Shown piece by piece: positions 10,332-21,700 of a stretch of 36,031 nt of DNA. Position numbers and translations under genes: made by a program. The DNA comes from Ophiothrix spiculata (lineage: Eukaryota > Echinodermata > Ophiuroidea > Amphilepidida > Ophiotrichidae). The notes beneath the pieces are model-generated. The model was not told the origin of the DNA. It ran no database searches and worked only from the letters and a program-made list of their open reading frames with translations. The stretch's first letter is position 1, and each line of letters opens with the position of its first letter. The stretch is taken from assembly GCA_000969725.1 (NCBI GenBank), contig JXSR01S008774.1. The stretch is one strand, 5' to 3'.

Positions 10332-11310
10332 TTTTTTCATCTTACATTAAACTCACAGTATTTTTCTTGGATTTATATTTTAAATATCAATTTCTTGCCT
10401 TTGCTGTATGAATTTAACCTTTTGTGCCAAGAGAGGGTCTTTTTATAGTATAGAATTTTGCTTGTTCTTGAATCACTATCTTGCTTGCCTTTTAGGTGGT
10501 GGTGGATTATTTTTCAAGTTTATATCATATGTTATTATTTATATTGTACTATTGTCTTCATCTGGATTGTATTCAAGCCATAGGGATATCTTAGCAGCTG
10601 CATGTCTGAACCAGCTTCGTATATTTTCTGAGAAAAAATTCCAAGACTTTCTCTAGTATGAGTAAAGTTTTTTGTTGCAAGAGGTGCCTAGTAATTCTTA
10701 ATCGGTTCAATCTACTTAAACAATTTTGAGAAATATTGTGACTTTGTAAAGAAATGATATTCTTTTCCATGATTTTCAGGGGCTTAAAAATGAAAATCCA
10801 AGACTTTCCTGATACTTTACAGTAATCGGCCACATGGGAAAATATGCTTGAAGAATAAGTATTTTAAAAGAGATACAGATTATTGTATTTTTTGCAAAGT
10901 GTTTGTCGAATGCAGGGCCAGAATTTCAATTTTTCGAAATGTTCAAAATTTACTCTCGCAAAGACAGAACAAAGGCACAAGAATCAAGTCAGATTTAATA
11001 TAAATATAACTGAATGGCATTTCCCACAAACTTAAGACTCAAGATTGAGATCTCTTGCCCCGCAAATGATAATCCTAATTAACTCGAGTAGCTCTCAAAA
11101 TACTAACCTGGCGGTGTATTCATAAGTTATTGATATGATACTATGTGATAGTATTTACTTTATAAAGTACATTTTATATATTGTCATTCAGTTTTTGTTT
11201 TGTGTTGATAATAAATTAACATAGACTAACAACATATGGTTGATGGGTGTTTTTGTAAAGTCTGTAATACTTCACAAGACCACTAAATGTTAGCTTTGCA
11301 ATAAAGGCTA
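10332..11310. other. Intergenic, nothing recognised
   Basis: An 82-codon + frame (10408-10656) and an 80-codon - frame overlap it but look like chance frames in AT-rich DNA. Confidence 0.5.
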
Positions 11311-11316
11311 AAATAT

Positions 11317-12480
11317 GTGACCGTTCATAATACCCCAGTTGTTTCTACTTTTCCAAGACCTTGCTATTAAGATTAATATGACGCCATCTTAAACTTCAGT
11401 CAACTTGGAAGGTCACCGCGCCGTGGAGTAAAACGTGACACGAGGGGGCTACTTAGTACAAACTTGAGGGGGCAAGCAAATTTGTGTTACCTTAGCTGTG
11501 CACTCAACTGTTAATTAGTTAATCGTCTTAAGTTGATATCGAGTCCATTTTTAATTTCAACACGACCTTGGATTAGCAGAAAGTAACTCGACTTACGACT
11601 ATTCACACATGCTATAAGCTTGTCAAAGTTGGTTAATTTGAATAAAACAAAATGGCTGCCAAAACAAGGGGTGAAATTTCAAAATTGGTCAAATCTTGTT
11701 CAAACCACATCAACATGTTCCTCTCATCACAAGGAAGCAGAAAAATATACTTTTACCTGTGTCTGAAATATGGTTCTTGAGGTATAGCTAAAAATGTGAA
11801 AGGTCACATCAGAGGTTACTGACTTGGCCCTAAGGGAGTCCAAAATTTCAAAAGTGTCCGATTTTGATATAAAATTGGATGGATTGAACATGATACAATA
11901 CAATATTGGTCGAGTTATGAGTTTTACGAAATAGTGTGCGAGATGTGCAGCATCGAGCTTGATATTTCTAAAACTCAAAGCGAGACCATAATCTTTAAAT
12001 ATCATGCGAAAGAATCCATCCATTTTTATCATTATTATGTTTAAAATCTGATATTTTGTATTCTGTCCGATATCCCTGTCCAAAACTGTCTACACAAAGT
12101 GATAGTTTGAAGTGTGTTAGGTCAATTGTTGCCATGGTAGCAGGAAAAACAAAATCCATATTTACCATTGCATTGGTGCCTGTATCACAAAGTTTTCCTT
12201 GACCTGTAACCATAGCAACAACTGATCCGATGCACTGCTAACTATTACATTGTGTTAAGCACAAAATCAGACCCTTTTTTTGGAATCCCATAGGGTCAAA
12301 TCTGTGATCTCTGATATGACCTTTCACATTTTTGGCTATAACTCCAGAACCATATTTCAGACATAGGTAAAAGTATACCTTTTCTGCTTCCTTGTGATAA
12401 GAGGAACATGTTGATGTGGGTTTTGAACAAATTTTAAATGTCACCCCTTGTTTTGGCAGCCATTTTGTTTTATGCAAATT
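11317..12480. repeat. Duplicated block, copy 1, with about 190-bp inverted arms
   Basis: Starts gtgaccgttcataatacccc. 11610-11830 is an inverted copy of about 12290-12480 (arms meet at aaaatggctgccaaaacaag and its complement). The right arm runs into the assembly gap. From about 11995 to 12480 it appears identical to 13211-13696. Confidence 0.8.
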
Positions 12481-12530
12481 NNNNNNNNNNNNNNNNNNNN
12501 NNNNNNNNNNNNNNNNNNNNNNNNNNNNNN
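12481..12530. other. Assembly gap (50 N)
   Basis: A run of exactly 50 N in the right arm of the duplicated block. The true distance across it is unknown. Confidence 1.
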
Positions 12531-12591
12531 AAATTCGACCTTGGATGTGATTTTTGACTATGCTTAGCTTCAATGGCCCGTATCTCGTAAT

Positions 12592-12638
12592 GTACTATGC
12601 CGGTATTAAGGTACCTTTCGATATGACGATCCACATAT
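12592..12638. mobile_element. One-ended fragment of the 19258-19522 MITE family
   Basis: ccggtattaaggtacctttc followed by gatatgacg and cacatatg is the right end of the element found whole at 19258-19522. It abuts the start of duplication copy 2. Confidence 0.7.
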
Positions 12639-13728
12639 GTGACCGTTCATCATACCCCAGTTGTTTCTACTTTTCCAAGACCTTGCTATTAAGATTAAAA
12701 TGACGCCATCTTAAACTTCAGTCGTCTTCGAAGGTCACCGCGCCGTGGAGTAAAACGTGACACGAGGGGGCTACTTAGTACAAACTTGACGGGCAAGCAA
12801 ATTTGTGTTACCTTAGCTGTGCACTCAACTGTTAGTTATGCCCTGCCCTTCTTTTAACTTATACCCTGTTCAGACACACTAAAAAGTCGTCTTAAGTTGA
12901 TATCGAGTCCAATTTTAATTTCAACATGACCTTGGATTAGCGGAAAGTAACTCGACTTACGACTATTCACACATGCTGTAAGCTTGTCAAAGTTGGTTAA
13001 TTTGAATAAAACAAAATGGCTGCCAAAACAAGGGGTGAAATTTCAAAATTGGTCAAATCTTGTTCAAAACCACATCAACATGTTCCTCTCATCACAAGGA
13101 AGCAGAAAAATATACTTTTACCTGTGTCTGAAATATGGTTCTTGAGGTATAGCTAAAAATGTGAACGGTCGAGCTCGATATTTCTAAAACTCAAAGCGAG
13201 ACCATAATCTTTAAATATCATGCGAAAGAATCCATCCATTTTTATCATTATTATGTTTAAAATCTGATATTTTGTATTCTGTCCGATATCCCTGTCCAAA
13301 ACTGTCTACACAAAGTGATAGTTTGAAGTGTGTTAGGTCAATTGTTGCCATGGTAGCAGGAAAAACAAAATCCATATTTACCATTGCATTGGTGCCTGTA
13401 TCACAAAGTTTTCCTTGACCTGTAACCATAGCAACAACTGATCCGATGCACTGCTAACTATTACATTGTGTTAAGCACAAAATCAGACCCTTTTTTTGGA
13501 ATCCCATAGGGTCAAATCTGTGATCTCTGATATGACCTTTCACATTTTTGGCTATAACTCCAGAACCATATTTCAGACATAGGTAAAAGTATACCTTTTC
13601 TGCTTCCTTGTGATAAGAGGAACATGTTGATGTGGGTTTTGAACAAATTTTAAATGTCACCCCTTGTTTTGGCAGCCATTTTGTTTTATGCAAATTAACC
13701 AACTTTAACAAGCTTACATATTCCTACA
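12639..13728. repeat. Duplicated block, copy 2, with inverted arms
   Basis: Starts gtgaccgttcatcatacccc and repeats copy 1, with a roughly 134-bp segment missing near 13165 and about 60 bp extra near 12835-12885. Inverted arms 12972-13165 and 13535-13728 (gtaagcttgtcaaagttggt and its complement) are complete. A long-TIR non-autonomous DNA element is likely. Confidence 0.75.
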
Positions 13729-14209
13729 TTTTATATATGTTGTTTGGGTGGTCATCAACAGTTAATTTCAACCAGAATATCTTGTGTTGCAATTTTGTCT
13801 ATGTTAAATCAACAATTTCTCATCGCATCTTATATACATTGTAATGCCATAGTTATCTAGTTCACAAATATCTACAAATATTGACACAAACATGATATGC
13901 TAGCATAAAAGTTTGATGTAGATTGCATACTTTATTACACACAATAACATTAATAACAAAATCTCATTTACAAAGGCATTAAGGCTACAGTTCTTTTAGA
14001 GCAGAACGTCATGTTTACTTCAAGTCTTTGCCTAGTATTCAAACAGATGCTATAATACGTGACACTGTAAAACAAGCTGTTGACAGAATCTATTCCTTGC
14101 ATTCTAGATTCATCTTCCATGACATAACCCATAATGGCACTTTTTAGCAGATAAAAGTTAGCTGCAAATGAATGCTGTAAGTGGGGAAAATAGTATGCTT
14201 ACTTGTTGG

Positions 14210-14388
14210 TACAGTGGAACCTCTTTAACACGAAATCTCTTAACCCAAAAATTCTGATAACACAAACTAAATTTTCAAGTCCCTGGCTCTGAATTTGTAT
14301 GTAATTAATAATGGATAACACAAAGTCCTGATAACACAAACTAAAATGTGTGGCCCTACAGATTTCGTGTTAAAGAGGTTCCACTGTA
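14210..14388. mobile_element. pogo/mariner-like MITE with TA target duplication
   Basis: Left end tacagtggaacctctttaac and right end ttaaagaggttccactgta are near-perfect complements for about 27 bp. Internal ggataacacaaagtcctgat is shared with 10086-10262. It looks younger than the 9730-10331 relatives. Confidence 0.85.
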
Positions 14389-14448
14389 TAATGACACTCG
14401 TCAATAATCTTTTAGAGGCAAAATCAATAAAATATTGACTTTTAGAAA

Positions 14449-15565
14449 GTACAACATTGTTCCTATTAATCGCCCAGTGGGCGTTGAATTTCATAAAAAG
14501 TGGGTGTTTAATTAGAGATCAATTTTTTGACACTTTCCTTGCCCAATAATGAAATGACGAAAGCTGTTTCAGGCACTTGTTCAGCCCATTTGATTGCACA
14601 TCATCAGCTGTTGCCATGTTCTAGCTATATTCGTCCAAGATTTTAATAAGACTTTCAGTCTTCGACATTATACAGGGTGTATCAAAATGAAGTTATTAAT
14701 GTGCCTCTATTTCAAAAAGTATAACACATTATGTAAATTTATAGGTAAAATAGACCATTGTCTTTCCATAACAGAAAAAATAACAGATGTGTGACAACCG
14801 TTTCAAAAATTATGGTCAAATTTTTAAATTGTAAATAAAACCGGTTGCGCATAGTCAATAAAAATAACGACAGATCCTTATGTTTTTTCACCTTTTACAA
14901 AGACTAGAGAACTTTAACATTACATGCATGTCAGATTAGGGCTCTGTAAATACAGTGCGACACTTTGGCAATTCGCTTTAAACATTGATCAAAAGATGTC
15001 GATCAATTCGTTAGTGTCTTTGGCTTACAACTAACCAATATGAAAAAGACCTTAGGACATCAAACCAATTGATGTTGGGAAATCATTACTGATACCACAA
15101 CAGTGGAGAATTTAAGTTTCTAGGAACATTGTTTTCTTTGTGTGGACAAGGAAATAGCCTTGTTAATGAAGTGTGATAAAAAAAGGCAGACAATGGTCAA
15201 ATATCCAAAGTGTATCCAACACATAAACTGTAATTACAAAGCAAAAATGGACAGGATTTAGCCTTCAAACATCATAAGTTATTTGTTTCGTCTTATTTGA
15301 TCTTCTTTTTAGCTAAAATTTTTACCTTCAGTCAAAATTGCATGTGTGGTACCATGCAATCTTTGCACCAATGATTTTATTTACAATTTACAAAAATGAC
15401 CATAATTTTCGTATCGGTTGTTGTACATCTGTAATTGTTTCTGTTATGGAAACAAAATGGTATATTTTACTTACAATTAGAAACAAATTTCAGAAAAAAT
15501 TGTCAGAAAAAAATAGGGATGGGCATTTAATAGAACATGGGCGTTTAATAGGAATAATACGGTAC
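14449..15565. mobile_element. 1.1-kb long-armed inverted-repeat element
   Basis: Left end gtacaacattgttcctatta is mirrored by taggaataatacggtac ending 15565. A second paired zone (14745-14842 with 15370-15470) contains gaccattgtctttccataac and its near-complement. No transposase frame was seen. The RPAP3 3' UTR probably ends within it. Confidence 0.7.
15376..15381 (-). terminator. Candidate RPAP3 poly(A) signal
   Basis: AATAAA on the - strand about 250 nt past the RPAP3 stop, reading tttatt on +. It lies in an inverted-repeat element, so its use is uncertain; other AT-rich variants nearby could serve. Confidence 0.25.
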
Positions 15566-15630
15566 ATCTTATTCTGTCATTGACATGGTATAAATATATT
15601 TCATTCTTTGTCGATCCCTTAAGCTTACTG

Positions 15631-15719
15631 TCATAAGCCATACTTCTTTGTCAATGCACTCAGTTCTTCATCAGTTTGTGTCTTCCTAGTTTTGCAATAT
15701 TCCAAGAGGTGTGTAGCAA
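15631..15719 (-). CDS. RPAP3: RPAP3 terminal exon with TGA stop
   Basis: Acceptor tttacag ending at 15720. The joined codon G|TT gives Val, then ATHLLEYCKTRKTQTDEELS and ALTKKYGL, then TGA at 15633-15631. Human RPAP3 ends ARALFNHIDKSG...VEELKKRYGG, the same length and pattern. Confidence 0.92.
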
Positions 15720-18700
15720 CTGTAAATAAAAGGTAAGTAAAATTACATTAAAGGATTATATTATAAAGTCATTGTGATAAGAAGGCTGGGGGTGAATGGG
15801 TATTCTGACCAGGTAACTACCTGTGTTACCAAAAAGGTGAGACCTGGACAGGTCTTGAGACTTGCAATATAGGGTATCAAAATCAACCTAGTACTCTGCA
15901 AGTCTCACTTAGGGTATCAAATTTGTCTTTTAAGTCTCCGATAGGGTATCAAAATAAGAAAGAAAGAGTTGAATTAATGACAATGGTGCCATAAATTGCC
16001 AATAAAGCAAATACCCTGAAATACTTCTTAAAAGTGTTCAAATGGTGTAGAGTAACATTATACCTATGATTTCTTGTAACAATTATTTTGACACATTTGT
16101 GTGTGGTCCGGTCTCGGATAGGGCATATTCACTTGCACAGATATGGTCCCGGATAGGGTATCCATTTGAAAAAATATAGTAGATTTATGGTCTCAGATAT
16201 GATATCATTTCACCCATTTTTGCCAAATTTTGGTCTCACATAGGGTCACCTTTGGAACCTGCAGAACTTGGGTGGTTACCCAGGCACAAATATCAGTTAC
16301 CACTAGGATAAGATCTGGGAAGACTTATTTGTACTCTGGATTAGCTTGGTCGTCAAATTGTGCTGAGATATATTTGGGCAGAAAACCATTACAAAGAGCC
16401 TCCAAGTGTCAAAAGAACATCCAAAATATTAAGTACAATAACTCGCTCTCCTCTATAGGTGATAAAATTGATGGTGACCATTCATAGAGAGTAAATGGCC
16501 CATTCTCCAGCAATATGTCACACACATAACCGAGCATATTTACCCCTCTCCTTGAAGATCAAAATGGTTTGGAGGCTGGTTTTGTTTGGATTGTATCAAT
16601 TCTCTACCAACTGACCGCTGCGTTGGCAACGTTGCTCCCAACTCATGACTGGAGCACCACACTTGAGTTAAACTTGAGTTAAGGGCACAGTTAACCCCTC
16701 ATTTTCAGAAATATATTATGCTTTGTAACTCAGTAACCAATAATTAAATCTATATAAAAGTATACATTTCTAGATGTGGATTTTCATGAAGAAGATGATG
16801 GTTAGGTCAGTTTTGGACCAAAATGTTTGATTTTGGACAAAAGGTCCAAAAACTCTTGTTCTTGGACCACTATATTTGTAAACAACCTAACTAAATTTTG
16901 AAAAAATAAAAGTTGGACCTCAAATGCTTTTTAGAATCTAGAAACACGTCTAGGAATGCATTTCTCAATATTTTGATTTTTAACTTACTTTTTGAAATAT
17001 TGCCAAAACAAGGTCCAAAATTGGCCCAAAATGATTTTTGGCCTATTTTTGACAATAATTCCCAGGATAAGCACCAGCAGAAACCCTCTTCCTAATCCTA
17101 ACATCAGTAGAGCCCATTTGAGCACCTTTAAACTTTCAAACTTAAATCACTTCTTTGAATTTCAAATCTGTTCAACTGTGAACAATGTTTAGCTTAATTG
17201 ATTTCTTCACCCCGTTCACCTCAATCACTTAACCAGAAAGCAGAGCAGATGGGATCCGAAGTAAACTGGAGTTATCTCCGGATTGACAAAAGCAAATGAG
17301 ATGAAACAAACGGTATTGGAAAGATTGGTCTTTTTTCTTTAATATGGTGCCCAAAACGACCTACTTATGATGAGACTTTATATTGAAAACAAGTCGTTTT
17401 CAATTGTACAAATTTTTTGAGACAAGCTGTAGAAGTAAAGTTGTGCCCTTTTGTCATTGGGTGGGAGAAAAGCTTACCTTGTTTTTCTTTCTTTGACATA
17501 AACATAACATTCATGTCAAATCTTTTCACTTGAGAAAGATATTTCATCACTTCATACACTGGCTCATTGTTCCTGCAGGGAAATAAAACAAAAATGATCT
17601 TCTTTGGATAAAAAATAATAAAAAAGAAGGTACAATGGCGGTAAAGTGGTTGTTAGACCCTGGTCTAAAAAAGTATATCTTCCACTATTTTAGTTCTTTT
17701 GGATGACAGAATTTTGAAAGGTTTTAGATGCTGGAAAGGTAACTAACTGATTTGGAGGAAATGTGTCAAATTTGTGATCAACTCTCATGCCGTAATTACA
17801 GTGGAAGAGTCTGGCGCTCCCAATTAATCTGTAACCTGTGCAGGCAGCCCCAGTTTACCCTAAAAATCTCTGAGACACCCTGTAGGTTATATAGGCCGAT
17901 CTACACTTAATCAGTAATTGGTGATTCACGATCCTATTTTTCTATAATCGGCCCGATCCGACAAGACAACATCGTTTGATCCTTAAAAAAAAACATCACT
18001 GTACATGTATAGCGCCAGTGGCAGTCGAGATAAACTATTTATATAGTAGACAATAATATTAAACATGGCGGCCCTCATCCCGTGTTAAACAGCTTAATTT
18101 TTTTTCTACCACTTAGAATGAGGAAAGTTATAATTTTGATAAAATTTGTAGTTGCTAGGACTTTCATGATAACTATAATGTAATAATAATAGTTAGTAAG
18201 GCAGAATGCTTGCATTTTAAACAATATTCATGGATACTTCCACGCTACTTCTTCATGCCGTTGTGGTATAATGGATCGGTTGTTGAATCGGCAAAGTTCC
18301 TGTGATTTTGCTGATCCCAATTCGTTACCGATCTTGCAATAATTGTCCGATTTCAGATCAGCCCGATTCAAATCGGCCCATCCTTAATGTAGGTATACTT
18401 ACATTACATAATGCTTTTGTAAGAGCACTAGTATCTTCATTAGCATGGTGGAGTCTAAGGTTTGCTGGAATAACACAGGTAACTTCTCTGGAGAAATTTG
18501 CTGCAATATGAACCATGTAATACAAACACAGTTATTTAATATAGATATGAACTTCAACTGATCCTACATTAAGTTTTAATTTGATTGGTTAATTCACTGA
18601 TAAATATGCATACAGAAGAAAAATAAATTCTAAAAAATACACACTTTTTATCATGCAAAATGCAGGTATCAAAATAAAATCCATATATACAATAACTGAT

Positions 18701-21700
18701 TTTTTAAAACAAACATTTCAGAATTGTAAATTGCACATCCATGTTCATTATATCCAGGAAACTGAACCTTTACTTGCACAATTGAGGCAGATATAGGTGA
18801 AGCACTAAAAGTGCATGGATAAAACCATGTTATGTGTAAAAGAATGTGTTTGTTAAATATTTGCCATGCACTAATATCATCCAGTATAAATTGTACAACA
18901 CTGTGGTTTATTCTGATACACAAAAATATGTCACAGGTCCAATATAATATTTGTAATGCATCCAAGGAATTTAAATAGTAGAATTGGTACTAAAAAAAAT
19001 GAAAAAAAAAGACAAATACAGAGAATTTGGAGAAAAAAAGCCCCCCAAAATGGACTGGAAATATCAAAATAGCTCAAATTAAGGCAAATGAAAATTTTCA
19101 AAAATACTAGTTTTTGGAATCACGTGATCCCCCTGACCGACGCGATCCCCAAAAATGTAGATGTTCAAGAAGAATGAATGCATTGTTTACGAATGACATT
19201 TGACCTTTGTTATGTGACCTTTGACCTCATGAACATATGAGGGTTCCCGCCGTTCTTATATGTGACCCGTCATATCAAAAGGTACTTTACTTTAAGAGTC
19301 TCTCAGACAAAATCTAGATTTTAACGCTGCTTTAAAGAGACATTTCTAAGCTTTAAAATGATACCTTGTTTGTAAAAATTTGAGCAAAGATCCATGAAGA
19401 TATGATAGAAAATACAACATTTATTCTTATTATTTCTATTGTATTTTACCACCTTGTATTGCCTATATCTAAATATATGCCTTGCCGGTATTAAGGAACC
19501 TATTGATATGACGGGTCACATATATTATATCCAAAACCCAAGTTTGGTTCCATTCGGAGTTTATGAGGCCAAATTGACAATTTGCAACTTGACTTCAGAT
19601 GACCTTTGACCTTAGTATGTGACCTTTGATCTCACCCACAAATGCGGGTTCCCATGCTGCATGCATGACCAAGTTTGGAAGTATGCAGAAGTTAGAGGCA
19701 AATGTCAGCCCTTTTTACAACGCTGAAGACGACGCAGACATCCACTACTATACCATGATAATTCCCTTCTACTTTTCAAGCCAGGGGGATAAAAATAAGG
19801 AAATGAGAAGAAAAGAGGAACTCTCACATTGCTGCCAATTCATATTAGCATTTTTAAAGTGCTTCTATACCTGGAACAAAGTGCATATATAAGTATAAAC
19901 TAAAATATGATACAAAGAATAAAAAAGCAAAACTACATTGATGGAAAAAGATGATGCTTCAAAGCTTTCTTAGATGAAGTAACAAAACTAGAACTGAACT
20001 GTCCCTGAAGTGACAGAGACCCTGCCAATTTCCATTTTTATGTGTGGAATAAATATGTCACCTTGTACTTGGAAATTATAAAATTAGACCTTTGGACTCC
20101 CAGGAAAAGGTCGGATGACAGGGTCACCATTGACACTTGAAATCGCTGGTCGAAGACGAAGAATTTGACATCTTAAACTTTAAAATCGGACAAAGTTGAT
20201 AATTTGACCTTTCTAATGACCTTTTTTTGACCCTTGACCCCCAAGGAAGGGTCGAACGATGGGGTCACTATTGACACTTTTGATCGCTGGTCCAAGACGA
20301 ACGATTTGACACCTTAACCTTTGAAATAGGACAGACTTGAGAATTTGACCTTTCTTTTGACCTTTGACCCCCAGGGAAAGGTCGGACATCGGGGTCACCA
20401 TTGACACTTTTGATCAGTGGTCCAAGATGAACCTTTGAAATAGGACAGACTTGAGAATTTGACCTTTCTTTTGACCTTTGACCCCCAGGGAAAGGTCGGA
20501 CATCGGGGTCACCATTGACACTTTTGATCACTGGTCTAAGACAAACAATTTGACACCTTATCTTTGGAAATTGGACAAAGTTGAGAATTTGATCTTTCTT
20601 GTGACCTTTGACCCCCAGGCAATGAGGTCACCATGGACACTTTTGATTGTTGGTCAAAGACGAACAATTTGACATCTCAAACGTTGAAATCGGACAAAGT
20701 TGAGAATTTGACCTTTCCATTGACCTTTCTTTTGACCTTTGACCCCTAAGGAAGGGTCGGACGATGGGGTCACTATGGACACTTTTGATTGTTGATCCAA
20801 GACGAACAATTTGACACCTCAAAAGATGAAATTGGACAAGGTTGAAAATTTGGCCTTTTTATTTGACCCATGTGAACCAATTTGACCTCACACATTTTTG
20901 TCACCCCATAACTAATTGTGGACAATGTCAAGAGTTTTCATGTCCCCAAATTTCATGACCATACCATGTAATGTACATGAGTTGAAACTTTTTTCGTGAA
21001 AATCAAGTTTTTGACCCTGTGACCCCTACGTGACCTTTAAGGGGTCAGGGGTCAGGTGACATAAATGGGAGGTAGCCCTGGTCCCTTCACCTGAGTTTGG
21101 TGAAAATCGGTCATTGTATACCAGAGTTATGAGACATCAAAGTGTTGCCAGAAGAAAGAAGCAGAAGAAAGAAAGAAACACGTGAGATACCGAACCCTGC
21201 CAAAGCCTTTGGTAGGGTAATTACATTCTCTCATGCTCGCTGGGAGCTTGCTAAAGATACAGTGAGTAATAAACAAGAAAGTCCTGATTTAAGTCTTTTA
21301 TTCTCTTTATTTTTTTAATCACCTGTGCGCCTATTCGAAACTGGTGGGGATAGAAAGCATGAAAAAAAAACCTTATTAACTCAAATATTATTACTACTCT
21401 CTTAGATCTATCTCAGGGAACAAGAAACAAGAAACAGTTGCTGATCAAGTTTTAAACTTGAAAGTCTTGATGGTGTTATACTCATTAAGGCGGGTGACAT
21501 CTGATTTTGAGCGCAAACTTACCCTACCAGGTCGATAAAGGGAGATACACTCACAAAGATATTCAGGTTCAGTACCATTGAGACCGTTATAGACATGACT
21601 TAAATTCTTGAATGCTATTTGTCCTTTTTTGGGAAGCTAATGGAATTAATTTCTGTAAGTGTCTGTACCTCAATCAATTTAAGATTTCTAGAATCTTGAT

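Noticed and set aside
11995-12213. 72-codon - frame present twice, identically (also 13211-13429)
   Set aside because: The identity comes from the duplicated DNA block, not from coding constraint; it lies in the loop of a long-armed inverted-repeat element and has no recognised motif.
12238-12573. 111-codon - frame reading through the gap
   Set aside because: The frame crosses 50 unknown bases, so it is not a real continuous frame.
20213-20822. Overlapping - frames with repeating KSVNGDPDVRPF-type protein
   Set aside because: They are translations of the 130-bp tandem array; frames arise from the repeat and stop or shift between units, with no start context or homology.
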